NCBI GenBank assembly: GCA_037126765.1
Contig: JBBCBC010000026.1
Span: 12,822,418-12,886,417 of the forward strand
DNA: 64,000 nt
Source: Stenogyne calaminthoides
Lineage: Eukaryota > Streptophyta > Magnoliopsida > Lamiales > Lamiaceae
Direction: 5' to 3'
This document shows positions 21,956 to 33,652 of the stretch, piece after piece. The notes under the pieces are model-generated. The model ran no database searches and had not been told where the DNA came from. It saw nothing but the letters and a program-made list of their open reading frames with translations. A program made the position numbers and the translations under genes. The stretch's first letter is position 1. The number at the start of each line of letters is the position of its first letter.

Positions 21956-23895
21956 TAATTTTGACTGGGCAAATACCCGTTGACCCAACCCGTTAACCCG
22001 GCCCATTGACCCAACCCGTTGAACCGATCTGTTGACCTGAACCACCCAAACCGGATTTGACTCGGTCCAAGTTTAGTTCGGGTCCCACGCGCCGATGCAG
22101 GGCTAGCAGCGGTGAGCCGGTGGTTCTACGGCGGCGCCACGATGGCGATCCGGTGGTCCGACAGTGGCAATACGGTGGCGTTCCAGGGTTCGAGGTGGTG
22201 CCACGACGGCGAGACCGGCGTGTGGAAAGGCATGTTCGCGCGTGCGCCCGCGCAAAGATCCATTTTAAGCTATTTTCCAGCTTTTGCGGGCTCGTACAAT
22301 ATTAAATCGACTTGTTTGATCTCGTTTTAACTCCATTTTTAACACTGGAAATTCTGATGAGTTTGTTTTCCTGTGTAGATTCATAATTTACATAATTATG
22401 TAGCATTTAAGCTATGAATGTTTAACAATTTATCTATTTATAAAATTGAGCACCAAAGTTGAGCTTTATTTATTGTAAATTAACTTACCTCTTCTTCTTC
22501 ATCTTTCACGGCGGTTCCTTCGGCGATGAGATTATTTTCGAAGGCTTTTTCATTTTTCTCGCTAGATTTTATCGCTTTTGTTAGTCTCTTTTATAATTTT
22601 TCTCGATTCGGTTCTAATTTTTGTTGGTTCTTATTATTGGTTGTTAGGGTTTCCCCATTTGAATTGTGTTTAGACTTCTCTGGGCCATGGCGGCTTCAAT
22701 TCGAGGGCGGTGCGAACCGCCGCTTTTTGGTGGAGTTCTCTACGACGGTTTTTAAATCTTCATTGCGGTTCATATTCACGGCAGTTGTTGGCGGCGCGAA
22801 TTGATTTCGGCCCAATTTCGGTGAGGTTTGAAGCGGGATTTACAAGGTGTAAATTTAATGGTGGTTCGGTGTCTGTTTGGGGTGTTTTTAAATTGATTTG
22901 GCTCCGATTGGGTACACGGTGATTTCTGGTGCTTTACGACAACTCAATTTGAAAATGTTTGGGAGTTGCAAGACGATTCATACAGATTCGTCCCAAAAGA
23001 ATCGGTCTCATTATTTTTCGTCGCATTTGTCTAAAGGGGATGCTGTAGATTTTTCTTCATGATGTTAAAAGCAGCGATTGATTTTGTATTGAGTTTTGAT
23101 GCTCTATTTTGGCTCCGATTACACGGCGATTTCCGATTCTTCACGACAAATCATCTTGAAACCGTTTGGGAGTGGTAAGACATCGCTCGAATTCGTCAAA
23201 ATCAGTTCCCAAACGTCTCGGCTTCTTAGGTTGTGGTTTCATCTCAGTCTCTGACGAGTTAAGGTTTATGATAGGGGAGGTCTTCTCAAAATTTTCGGTT
23301 TGGTCTTCCTGGAATTGGTGATTAAGTGATGGTTTATTGACTTCTTTGATATTTGGGGCCCGGTTTGACCGCTGATTGTTGAAGGAGGGTGTGATTTTTG
23401 CTGTTTGGATTTCATTGGTTGTGGCTTGGGAATTTTCCAGAGGGTTAGAAGGATGAATATGTGTAGATTTCTCAAATCACTTCGAAGAGCTTACCATGAT
23501 GAATACTTGGAAGGGATCATTTGGTTTGTGTAGTGTTGGATTCATGATTGACATGCCCGACTTTGGTTGCATTAGCATTAGGGGTTGTGTTTGGTTTCAA
23601 CAGCTGATGAGTTTGGCCTTTTGTGGCCTACTTTTTGGCTGTTTGGACCTTATTTGTTCCTTTTATTTGACACCTTTTTCTTGGGCCTGCGTGCTCTTTG
23701 CTTGGTGGTTAGGTTTGTTGGTGGACCTTTGCTTTTGTCCTTTATTTGGTATCTTTTTGGGCTGACCTTTGTTTGGGTTGCAGACCCCTTGAGCTTTACC
23801 TTGGACCGGGTTGTGGTCCCTCCTCTTTTTCCTTTTCTTTTATTAGATCTTGATTTTAGTAAGTTTTGTATTCATGTGTAGAAAGTTTAACTAAA
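21956..23895. other. Non-coding sequence with a short tandem repeat and a diverged duplication
   Basis: 21965-22045 has repeated CCCGTTGACCCAAC-like units. 22080-22230 is GC-rich. 22896-23020 and 23110-23222 are diverged direct copies, sharing TTGGCTCCGATT, ACACGG and GTTTGGGAGT. Open frames of up to ~98 codons here show no known domain. An unrecognised transposon 5' region is possible. Confidence 0.35.
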
Positions 23896-23897
23896 AT

Positions 23898-24170
23898 TTG
23901 GTAATTGTTCTAGGTATGCACCATAGAAGAACTGTCTCCACGAGAGACATTCACCAAAAGGAAAAAATGCTTGAAAATTTCATGAATTACAAAATGAAGG
24001 AAAATCAAACTTTAGAAGAACACTTTATATGCATCATTGATATGTACATCTACTTGGAGTTATTGGTTCGGAGAAAGATTTCTTCAACGACCATAGGTCT
24101 TGAAATAAACACTCATTTTGTTTTTGCTAATTTGCTAACACCTGAACTACAAATTATTTTTTTGGGATAA
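23898..24170 (+). pseudogene. Possible copia gag-like fragment
   Basis: A 90-codon frame includes MLENFMNYKMKENQTLEEHF and TIGLEINTHFVFANLLTPEL. This loosely resembles the UBN2-type Gag of Ty1/copia elements (the 'SVxEHxxxM...L...LxxSLPxS' pattern). Similarity is weak and nothing else of a copia element is adjacent. Confidence 0.3.
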
Positions 24171-25284
24171 ATTATCAACATTCGATGTTGTACTTACTGG
24201 TCAAGACGTTATTGTTAAAATTATTGATAAAATATGTAAACAAGTTGCTCGGTCAACATGTTTAAGAAATGGAGGACTTCGTCAATTCGGTGTTCTTAAT
24301 ATAAGAAATAAAAGAAACAGTCGGATGAGAAATTGCTTGCTGGATCCTTTAACAAATATTTTTTATAATGCTGCAGTGAAAATTTTTTGAAAAGGAAATC
24401 AAGTCCCTTGTGAAAAGTAGACCTGACTTATCTTACTTTAGAGGACATAACTAGTTGTATTTTTATATGATTATTTTTTAATAGTTTGCTTTATTAGACT
24501 TATGTTAGTCTTTTGAGATAACTTCTTTTGTATGAAATAATAGTTGATTTATTACATATATCTTATTTAAGCATGTTATTTTTAGAAACTAGAAAGAAAA
24601 TTAAGGTAATTATACATTTAAATCATCTCAATTTTAATTTTAAAAAAATGAACTAAATTTTTGTGAAATATGATGTAATTAATCAAAACAAATTGGGATT
24701 TTTTTCTAGGATTTATGAAGGTGATCCTTTTGAAATCACCACATTGTGCGAGGTTGAGTACAGAGAACAAGTTATTGAAGAAAATACGAAGCAGATTAGG
24801 CTTCGAAAAGCAAATTTAAAACGACGCCGTTTTATAGATTCTTGTCAACTTAATTTCCTCTTTGATAGTTTCCCGTTACTTTTCAACTACATGTTCTGGA
24901 GGACCATCATAACTCCCCTGTTCTGCAAACTTCACAAGTTAATTTTATTAAATAATTAACGTATGTATATTAGCATGAGAAACACGTGGGATTAAGGGAG
25001 AGTTTGTTTATAATTCTACATATGTTTCAGGTGATGAATTAACCCTCAGATCATATGGGTGTTTTGGGTTCAAGAAATCCAGACACTAGTGTATTGGATT
25101 GGCTTCCACAGAGAGACCCACAAGTCCAAATCCTCAATTTCTTGGATTCAAATGATCTTATTCCTATGAGGTTAGCTTTGAATTGTAGATAATTGCTAAA
25201 ACTTATGCAAATTTTATGTTTTGGAGTTGAATCTATTCTTGAGATGCACGATATGATTGATGATTAATAGCTTTAATTTATTTT
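24171..25284. other. Non-coding sequence, nothing recognised
   Basis: It includes a 98-codon open frame at 24663-24959 with a basic centre (RLRKANLKRRRF) but no recognisable domain or neighbours. Confidence 0.4.
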
Positions 25285-26428
25285 TTGAAATCATATCTTG
25301 ACAAACAAAATGCTTTAGACGCCATCAACCATGTGATGGAGGATCCTGGAATTGGAACTGGGACTCAAGGGAGAAGGGACCAAGAAATATATCTTGCGTG
25401 GAAAAAGAGAAACTCCACAGCTCGGGGTATACTGGTTAGTTCGGTAATTGACGACATGATTAACGAGTGTGAACAACATCCAACCGCTCATGATATCTAG
25501 GTATATCTAAGGGAGAAGTATGTAGGTACATCAGTTACCCATCTGAGGCAGCTCACTAATAAGTTTGAAACTTACAAGAAAAGCGTCGAACATAATATTA
25601 GACAACATATCCGAGAAATGTCTAATATGATCAGGGAACTTAAAATTGTCAGCCACATTCTCTCTGATGAACAAAAAATTCAAGCTCTTATCCGGTCACT
25701 TCATGTTAAGTGGAAACACTTGAAGGTCAACTTGACCCACAACGAAAGTATCAAAACTTTTGTTGATGCAGCTCGACATGTTGAGCTAGAAGATGAATGA
25801 CTTGGAGCTGCCAAGTTATCATCTAGTGTTCACCTCACTGGATCCAGTTCAAAACAAGCTTTGGGCTTTAAACGAAAGAGAAACTGAAAGAAAGGGAAGA
25901 AAGGTAACCAACTCAGACTGGTAATCCTCCCAACAATCCTGCTAACAATCCTGGTGGATATAAAAAAAAGAGAAAGAATAAGAAAAAGAAAGATAAAAGC
26001 AAGATGCCTTGTTATAATTGTCATAAGCTTGACCATTTTGCTCGTAAATGCCTTGAGCCCAAGAGGGACAAGGTAGTTCTCTCTAATTCTCGATTGATTA
26101 TGGTAAATGTCTCAAACACTGTTTTACTAATTGAATCTTATCCTTTGTGGATTATAGACTCAGGGGAAACATACTACGTAAATCGAGACAGAGGAGCATA
26201 TGTAGAGTTTTGTCGTGTTTTGAAAGGGATGAGATGGATCTATGTAGGAAATAATGCTCAAATTGAAGTTAAAGGAATCGGGACTTGTAAACTTGAGCTG
26301 GACAGTGGACGTGCACTCATCCTGCATGACGTCTTGTATGCTCCGGATATCACGAGGAATCTTATTTCTGTTTCCGTTCTACTTTGTTTAGGATATAATT
26401 TATTATTTTCTAAAGACATGGTTGTTAT
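25285..26428 (+). pseudogene. copia gag and protease start
   Basis: Gag reads SYLDKQNALDAINHVMEDP, then after a TAG stop VYLREKYVGTSVTHLRQLTN and MSNMIRELKIVSHILSDEQK (UBN2 domain). A TGA stop follows at about 25798. The knuckle CYNCHKLDHFARKC (26010-26052) matches CX2CX4HX4C. The protease has LWIIDSGETYYV, with the D-S-G active-site triad, ending at the Ty3 insertion. Confidence 0.8.
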
Positions 26429-26433
26429 TAGTT

Positions 26434-26944
26434 TGATGAAACCTCTGATCGAGGTATTTTAGAAGTTCGAATGAATGCACGGAGTATTCTAGTAATCAAC
26501 AAAGCTGCTGTCAAATTTTTTTTGATCGGACAAAGTTAGTTGTTAGTTGTTAGTACACCAAGCACCCAAACACTCCACAAATTCACCAAGCCACCTTATA
26601 AATCCCATACTCCAATTTGTTCCCAAAGGGAATCGAACCTGGGTCTCCCACTCAATTGAGGAGTCCAGTGGCCAGGTGGGCTAAGCCACCTGGTTCAAAG
26701 CTGCTGTCAATTCTCAATAACTTTCTGCTTAAAAAAACCTTACTAACTCTAGCTAGAAAAATTAAATAGTAAATGTACTACTAAGCCAATGGACTGAAAC
26801 TATAATTATGGAAATAAAATAATTGACAGAAAATTCAAATCTGCAAATCAAATCCCTGCTAATCCGGTTCTAGTCTTCTTTTTCCTTCTCTGAAATTTCT
26901 TTCCATACTTATCTTCATGGGATGGAAAAGGAATGTTTCCATCA
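26434..26944 (-). repeat. 3' LTR of the chromovirus, carrying a SINE
   Basis: On the minus strand it begins TGATGGAAACATTCC directly after the purine tract CGAGGGGGGAGAGA (26945-26958) and ends GATCAGAGGTTTCATCA. Without the SINE and one copy of its target duplication it is about 315 bp. Confidence 0.8.
26515..26695 (-). mobile_element. tRNA-derived SINE (181 bp) with 15-bp TSD
   Basis: Direct repeats CAAAGCTGCTGTCAA flank it (26500-26514 and 26696-26710). On the minus strand it has an A box (TGGCTTAGCCCACCTGG, 26672-26688) and a perfect B box (GGTTCGATTCC, 26629-26639). A non-tRNA body follows, then a repeated CTAACAA motif and a short A tail. Mobilisation in trans by LINE machinery is expected for the class. 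Confidence 0.92.
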
Positions 26945-28118
26945 TCTCTCCCCCCTCGAATTGGACCTTGTCCTCAAGGTTAAGTGTCGAAAACCGCACT
27001 CGTAATTCTTCCACTAATTCCCAAGTAGTATCGTCGGTTTCCATAGCTTTCAACAACACGAGAGCTTCTCGTACAAAATTCTCACCACATTGTTTCCAAT
27101 GATATTCGAGTACTCGTTCCGGCTCAATCATAGGTAACCCATCAGCTATAAAAGGGGGTAGGGTGGGTCGGACAACCCTAGTTTCCCCTATCTTACGTCT
27201 GAGCAATGACACATGGAACACGGGATGTATTTTTGATTCCAAGGGTAACTCTAATCGATATGCAGTTGCCCCAATCCGCACTTTGACCCGGAAAGGACCA
27301 TAATACTTGCTTGCCAACTTCTGATTCACCCTCTTAAATACAGATTGTTGTCGATAGGGCTGCAATTTTAGGTACACCTAATCTCCAACTTCAAATTCTT
27401 CTACACGTCGTTTGGCATCCGCATATTGCTTCATACGATTTTGAGCAGCCTCGAGGTTAAACCGAAGCTCACGTAAAAGTGCATCACGGTCTCGAAGTTC
27501 GACATCGACTTTGTGCACTGTCGTCGATCCCATCTCATGATTGGGAATTGGAACTGCTGGCCTGCCATACACCACTTCAAACAGCGTCATGTTAATTGAG
27601 CATTGATACGTGGTGTTGTACCAATACTTCGCCCAAGTTAAGTACTCCTCCCACCCTTTGGGTGGGTGAAACAAGCACCTAAGATATTACTCCAAACATC
27701 GATTTACCACCTCTATTTGCCCATCGGTTTGAGGGTGGTAGGCAGAACTCATCTTCAGCTTCGTGCCTTATAGTTTGAACAACTCTTGCCAAAAAGTACT
27801 AATGAAAATTCGATCTCTATCGAATACGATGGATTTTGGAATGCCATGCAATTTCACCACATTTTGCACAAACAAATCAGCCACTTCCCTCGCTGTATAT
27901 GGGTGCTTTAAGGCGATGAAGTGAGCATATTTTGACAAGCGATCAACTACGACCATTATCGTGTCTTTACCCTTTGACCGTGGCAATCCCGTTACGAAGT
28001 AAATAGAAACGTCAACCCAAATTTGCTCTGGAATTGGGAGTAGAGCTAACAACTCACCCCGTGAACGACTATCAGCTTTATTGCGTTGGCAGATGTCACA
28101 AGGCCTTACAAATGACTC
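26859..28118 (-). pseudogene. Chromovirus integrase and chromodomain
   Basis: The minus strand starts in the HHCC finger (RPCDICQRNKAD) and continues through the catalytic core (WVDVSIYFVTGLPRS, VVVDRLSKYAHFI, FDRDRIF). The region WYNTTYQCSINMTLFEVVYG comes next, then the C-terminal KLASKYYGPFRVKVRIG...HPVFHVSLL. A chromodomain-like tail (PERVLEYHWKQCGENFVREA and LVEELRVRFSTLNLEDKV) ends it. There are at least two stops (near 27376 and 27768). The first part of the finger is replaced by copia sequence. Confidence 0.85.
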
Positions 28119-30047
28119 CACAAAAGGTATCACTTCATATTTTCTCCATAAAATATAGAGTTTGGATTTTTCTAGCAAATTCGTCTCGGGATTCAACGCT
28201 GGCAAATCCATGCAAATCTGTGATTGGGGATTACGTGGATACCATAGTAGAGAAACCTGCTCTCGAGTTACTGTAAGATTTCTCGTTATGATTATTGTAA
28301 TATGTATGCAATTAATTGTTTGTTGTTGGTGAACTTTAAATTCCGATGCGCATGTGATTACGTGTTTTACGTGCCTCTAAATTCCAATATTGTTTTCGAA
28401 AAATGAATAGCAACGTAGCATCAGGAAGAGGAAACGAATCGATTGTTAGTGTTAGTGTCCTATAGACAATCTATTTTAAGGACATAATACTCGATGATAT
28501 TCAGTTTGATTTAATATTATGGTTCACTTAATATTAATGTATGGCAATACACTTGTCTGAATATTATGTTTGATTGTTTACATTTATTCATGCAAATGTT
28601 CCCATGAGTCATTGTTGTCGTTGAGGTTGTGAGAACTCAGATGACTTAAGCATGATTCTCAAATAGCCCCGATCAAGGATCATCAAGAATGGGATATTGA
28701 TGATGCAATGGAGATTGGTGTTCGATCTGCATCATACTCTTATAGAGTGTAGTAAGATCTCACTTACTACGAGATACTAGGTATCTCATGATGGATGCAC
28801 AAATACCTTAGAGGGTATTGGTATACCCATCCGAGAAACCGTTTGATGTATTTCCACTATATGTGTCTACGGGTGTCTCGGTTAGTGGGAGCGATGCGAT
28901 ACTCCTTTGACTTGAGGTCAATGCGCACGACATGTGTGGAGTGATGAACTTTGACCATGACCGACACTTGCACCCGTCTATGGGTAGATATGGCTTGGAT
29001 TGGGTTCATCACGAAATACATGTGCGTGGTAGTTGAGCTAAGAATAGGATTCATTCCTCAATGTGGACTTAGAGATAATACTCATCTTCTCATCATAATT
29101 GGATCTAAGTCATTGGCCGATGCACGTTAACTTAGACTTTGTGGCTAAGTGTGACATACATGATCAATTAGTGATTAGAGATAAATTGATTAAGTTATTT
29201 GAATAGACACTTCATCATGTTCAAGACTTAATCGAGTATTCGCGAATGAAAGGAGGAAATCGTAATAGCACATGTTTCAGTTACAGGTAGTTGCACTTTT
29301 CTCGCAACGTACCTCATATATTGAGAATGTCTGATTTATTGTCTATGGTTCAATTAAGACCGTTAGTTTGACTAATCGCTCGATACATGAGGGCCTATGG
29401 GTCACACAACAAGTAGTTCCCTTTTACGGATTATAGTTGGTTGATTAAATGTTAAATTGGTTTTAATATTTAATTTATGGAGAAGTAATTAATAATAGAT
29501 TAATTTGGAATTAATTATTATTAATATTTAATCAAATTGGATTTAATTAAATAAGAATTCCCAATAATTATATTTGGAATATAATTGTAGGATTTAATGT
29601 ATATGTAAATAAATCGTAGAGATTTTCATATAAGGCATTTAAATCCGTAGAGATTTATATTTAGGGAAGTAAATTAAAAGGAATTAATTTAATTCAAGAT
29701 TAGGGATTTTATTTCCCTAATTGGGCTAGCTTGGGAAGTAATCTAAGCCTCCCTATATATACAAGCTCTTAGGAATTCACAAAAGTTATCACTTCATATT
29801 TTCTCCATAAAATCTAGAGTTTGGATTTTTCTAGCAAATTCGTCTCGGGATTCAACGCTGGAAAATCCGTGCAAATCCGTGATTGGGGATTACGGGATAC
29901 CATAGTAGAGAAATCTGCTCTCGAGTTACTGTAAGATTTCTCGTTATGATTATTGTAATATGTATGCAATTAATTGTTCGTTGTTGGTGAACTTTAAATT
30001 CCGATGCGCATGTGATTACGTGTTTTACGTGCCTCTAAATTCCAACA
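28119..30047 (+). mobile_element. Collapsed copia-type element: partial LTR, 60 bp, full LTR
   Basis: 28119-28389 is a copy of the last ~270 bases of the LTR at 28450-30047. Both run from CACAAAAG through GATTGGGGATTACG to GCCTCTAAATTCCAA. The full LTR starts TGTTAGTGTCCTATAGAC and ends ATTCCAACA (about 1.6 kb). The 60 bases between contain ATGAATAGCAACGTAGC, plausibly a gag start. A TATA-like TATATATAC at about 29753 reads plus. There is no target duplication because the left LTR is truncated. Confidence 0.75.
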
Positions 30048-30240
30048 GGCACTCCTTCATATTTTTTGCAAATGCGAACACAATGTCCGCTGCCTGTAAT
30101 CACCTCGAAGCTCTCGAGCCCTCTTGTAGCTGGTAGTTGTAAGTAGGCAGCTAGTGATGTTGTTATGAGGTTTATGGCAGCCCCACTGTCGACAAAAATC
30201 ACCACAGATTATCTCCCGATGTGACCCTCAAAACTCAAAT
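30048..30240 (-). pseudogene. Chromovirus protease fragment
   Basis: The minus strand encodes VVIFVDSGAAINLITTSLA, a retropepsin active site with D-S-G, followed by ITGSGHCVRICKKYEGV. The frame then runs into the copia LTR end at 30047. Confidence 0.75.
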
Positions 30241-30472
30241 CTTTAGGTGTGTTTCATTCCCGTCCAAAGTGATTAAAGGATATCTCCGTTTCCTAGTTTT
30301 TGGCCCCGTCTACTCAATTTCTTCATCGTATCTAGGTGGCCCTTCATATCACTTTCACTGGCCGGTTCCCCCTCTTCAATTATCAATCTTACAGTTTTCG
30401 TGTTCGCACATACGTGGTTCCAAGTGTACCTCTCGTTGCACGTAAATCATAGTCCTGCTTGCCTCCTCCGAT

Positions 30473-31673
30473 TTATTTCTGTGTTCGACCTTTGCTTAGG
30501 GTGGAAGGGTTGGGATTAACCGTCTTTAGATTGGTTATTCCCGGACCTGAGCCTCCTTGCGATGTACTCGCCCCTTGAGTGAATGGCCGTCCCGAGAATC
30601 CACGTCCACTCGGTGGATACGTTCTCATTGTTGAGGTCCCTCCCTTGTTGATTCGAAGTTGTTCTTCTTTCCGTGAGGCCAGCTCTATAGCTTCTTGTAA
30701 ATCTTCTGGTTTCCACATCTTTAATTCCACAGATAGTTCGGGTTTAAGGCCTGCCATGAAAGTTCCGAGTAACGCACTAGGTGGCCAATGTAGCACCCGA
30801 CTCATTGCCTTCTCAAATTCGTTGAGGTAATCCCGAAAATTCCTAGTTTAACAGACTTTGCTCATCATTTCATTTATGTCTTCATGTTGAGCAGACCTAA
30901 ACCGTCCTACCACTCCTCTCTTGAAAGCTTCCCATGATATCTCGTTATTTCCATTAAATTGCTCAAACCAACGCCACCACTGCCTCACTTTGACTTTGAG
31001 CTAGTACAATGCTATTTTCACACAACCCCGCACCCTCACTTCCTGCCATTCGAAGTACTGTTCTCTATGTCGACCCAATTAATAGGATCGTCACCCCCAA
31101 ACTTTGGGAAGTCAATGCGAGGTCCTATCGATCGATGGTCATATATGATTTCACAACCCTTCTGCTCATTACCGAACTCTCGTACCTTGATTCAGAATCG
31201 CTGGATTTCTCATTCTCGTCATTGTCCTTGCTGGATTTGGACCCATCTCGGTGAAAAGGTTGTGGGTTATTGGCGAAAGGGTTATTCCTTCCTCTTGCTG
31301 ACTCACGCGAGGAACCCCGAGGTGCACGTCCCCGTGGCTACTGATATGTGCCGCATCAATTCTATCCCCTTGTTTCCCGATGAAGCCTATGGATTCTATC
31401 ACTGCCCTGTTCACGATAGAATTCCTTCCTCAAATCGCTGAAACATGCATCTCCCCCCAAGTGTCGCCTGAAGCGACGAAGCCCTTGGTCGTGATCAATG
31501 ATGCCTGGAGCCCGATTACTTCCCTCCTGGCGCCTATCGCGCCTACCCCCGCTTTCTCCATCAGCGTCTGAGCGATTCCCCATTTGCAGGGATAAATCCC
31601 GCACAACGTCACTCAAAGTTTTGATGGATGATTCCATGTTTTCGAATCTCTTCTTGTTCGAAACCATTCCCAC
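30473..31673 (-). pseudogene. Chromovirus gag
   Basis: The likely start is at 31673 (MGMVSNKKRFENMESSIKTL). The capsid region in broken frames includes PKFGGDDPINWV, near 31110, and MSKVCxTxNFRDYLNEFEKA. Then comes MAGLKPELSVELKMWKPEDL (about 30745), the typical Retrotrans_gag end. Several stops and frame changes are present and no CCHC knuckle was identified. Confidence 0.75.
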
Positions 31674-31716
31674 GCTGAAGAGTGGTTAGTGGTCGTCACT
31701 TCGCTCTGAGGTCAAT

Positions 31717-32055
31717 TGATGAAACCTCTGATCTAGGTATTCTTGATGATGGAACCTTTTCCATCCCATGAAGATAAGTATGGAAATAAATTTCAGAGAA
31801 GGAAAAAGAAGACCAGAATCGGATTAGCAGGGATTTGATTTGCAGATTTGAATTTTCTGTCAATTATTTTATTTCCATAATTATAGTTTCAGTCCATGGG
31901 CTTAGTAGTACGTTTACTATTTAATCTTTCTAGCTAGGGTTTGTAAGGTTTTTTATGCATAAAGTTATTGAGAATTGACAGCGGCTTTGCTGATTACTAG
32001 AATACTCCGTGCATTCATTCAGACTTCTAGAATACCTCGATCAGAGGTTTCATCA
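31717..32055 (+). repeat. Terminal LTR in inverted orientation, with a 26-bp correctly oriented stub
   Basis: 31717-31743 (TGATGAAACCTCTGATCTAG...) is the inner LTR end in the expected orientation next to the PBS. At 31747 a full LTR in the opposite orientation starts TGATGGAACC and runs to GGTTTCATCA at 32055. The whole unit therefore has 26-27-bp inverted termini. Confidence 0.8.
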
Positions 32056-32060
32056 TAGTT

Positions 32061-32738
32061 TGGTACTGGACATCTTTATGATGGTTTTATGGTTTTGATT
32101 GTAATAGAACTACTTTTAGTTACTATGAAGATAGTTCATATTTTCTAAATGTTTGTTCATCTAGTGATGCTTATGTAGATGATAATATTTGGCATGCTAG
32201 ATTAGGTCATATTGGGCAAAATTAGATGAACCGACTTATAAAAGAGGGACTTTTGAGTTCGTCTTCAAATGTTGAGTTATCCAAATGTGAACATTGTCTT
32301 GCTGGCAAAATGACTAGAAAATCATTTGGAAAAGCTATTAGAGCTGAACTTCCGTTGCAATTAATCCATTCTGATATATGTGGTCCTGTTAATGTGAGGG
32401 CACGTCATTGAGCTTACTATTTCATTACTTTTATTGATGATTATTCACGTTTTGGTTATGTCTATTTAATTTCTCACAAGTCTGAGGCATTAGATTGTTT
32501 TAAACGATACCTAAATGAGGTTGATAATCAAAATGACAAGACTATAAAGGTTTTAAGAACTAATAGAGGATGTGAATATCTGTCTGATCAGTTCAAGGAA
32601 CTGTGTAATGACAAAGGTATAATTCGATAATTGACAATTCCTTACACACCACAACAACATGATCTGGCTAAAAGAAGGAATTGACATTGTTGGAGATGAC
32701 TAGGTCCATGATGGCATAAGCCAATTTACCTAGTGGTT
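32061..32738 (+). pseudogene. copia integrase fragment
   Basis: Contains the pre-integrase segment WHARLGHIG, MNRLIKEGLLSS and CEHCLAGKMTRKSF (finger end). The core start IHSDICGPVNV, FIDDYSRFGYVYLI, LRTNRGCEYLSDQF and the PYTPQQ motif follow. The last recognisable part, TLLEMTRSMMA, is reached only through a frame change. Several stops. It ends near 32738 next to an LTR-like sequence. Confidence 0.8.
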
Positions 32739-32739
32739 C

Positions 32740-33652
32740 AAAGACCCAACTTCTACATCCAGTCTTCCCTTCATAGGTCACTTCCTTAATCTAAAGGAAA
32801 CCTTAGTTTACAGTGTTAGGCACACCATCATACAAATGTTTAATGAGTTCTCACTCTCGGGACTTATCTCACTCACGGGATCACCTACCCTCCCTTACGG
32901 GATTGCCTCTTAACTACCTCACTTAACCACTAATTCTCTCTCAAGAGAGGGTTTGGGTTTGGTGTTATTTCCAACTAGGTCAAATTTTCCCTTACATTGT
33001 TTTAGCCTTTAAGCTAAGATTGAAAAAATCTCTCTAAACTTAGGATATAACATTTATGCTTAGATCTAAAGTAGAACACTCTTGGGTAAATTTGGATATT
33101 TAATGCTCTGTGTTCTTTAATGGAGATGCTTGAATATTTGACTTTAATTTTCCTTTGACAGCATCCTCCAATATTTTCTTTTGAAGGTAGTGCAATGTAT
33201 TTATAGTGTGGATTTGAATATTACCGTTGGAGAGTAAATTCAAATCCATACTAGTAATCTTCCAGTTTTTCTTTGTCTTTTTGCACTGTTGCTCGCAGCT
33301 TTATATCACATCCATACATGTGTTGTCATCTTCTCATTGGCCCGCTTTTTGTGTGTCTAACGGAATAGATTAGCTAGTCTAATCAGACCAGCTCATCAGA
33401 TCAGATCAACTCGCGTGGTCAGATCAGCTCGCCTGATCAGCACAACATCAAAACGGCATCAGCACCACATCAACACTGCATTAACACCGTCTTATCTTGA
33501 TCAGCCCCATCTGATCTTGATGAGTTCCCCCTCAACTTGTTACCTGAAAAAATAAAACTAAGTCTAGAAACACAAGCTTTCTATACAACTTAGTTTGTCC
33601 TATTACAAGGTGTTTTGACATAATAATCAAAACCAAAATTATCCCAACATTT
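32740..33652 (-). repeat. LTR-like fragment of a copia-type element
   Basis: On the minus strand it begins TGTTGGGATAATTTTGG, a start typical of copia LTRs. It contains a TATA box (CACTATAAATACATTGC, about 33195) and has no coding content. The distal end is not well defined: the flanks belong to two different copia elements in opposite orientation and no target duplication matches. Confidence 0.5.

Larger units (their letters stand above)
26434..32055 (-). mobile_element. Ty3 chromovirus with LTRs in inverted orientation, TSD TAGTT
   Basis: TAGTT stands at 26429-26433 and 32056-32060. On the minus strand the order is 5' end, PBS-like TTGACCTCAGAGC, gag, protease, a copia remnant in place of reverse transcriptase and RNase H, integrase, chromodomain, polypurine tract and 3' LTR. 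The right-hand LTR (31747-32055) is inverted relative to the left one (26434-26944), so both outer ends have the sequence GGTTTCATCA pointing outward. It is a defective element. Confidence 0.8.
25285..32738 (+). mobile_element. Ty1/copia element remnant, split by a Ty3 element
   Basis: Plus-strand gag, CCHC knuckle and protease lie at 25285-26428. The pre-integrase and integrase region resumes at 32061-32738. The break coincides with the TAGTT target duplication of the Ty3 element at 26434-32055. No LTR, reverse transcriptase or RNase H of this element is present, and it stops abruptly in integrase near 32738. Confidence 0.8.

Noticed and set aside
25285..26428. Functional host gene for a CCHC zinc-finger protein
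   Set aside because: The gag-knuckle-protease order, in-frame stops and the continuation into integrase at 32061 show it is a copia element.
32740..33652. Solo LTR with clean target duplication
   Set aside because: The TG...CA start is convincing on one side only; the flanking five bases do not match and the two flanks belong to different copia elements.
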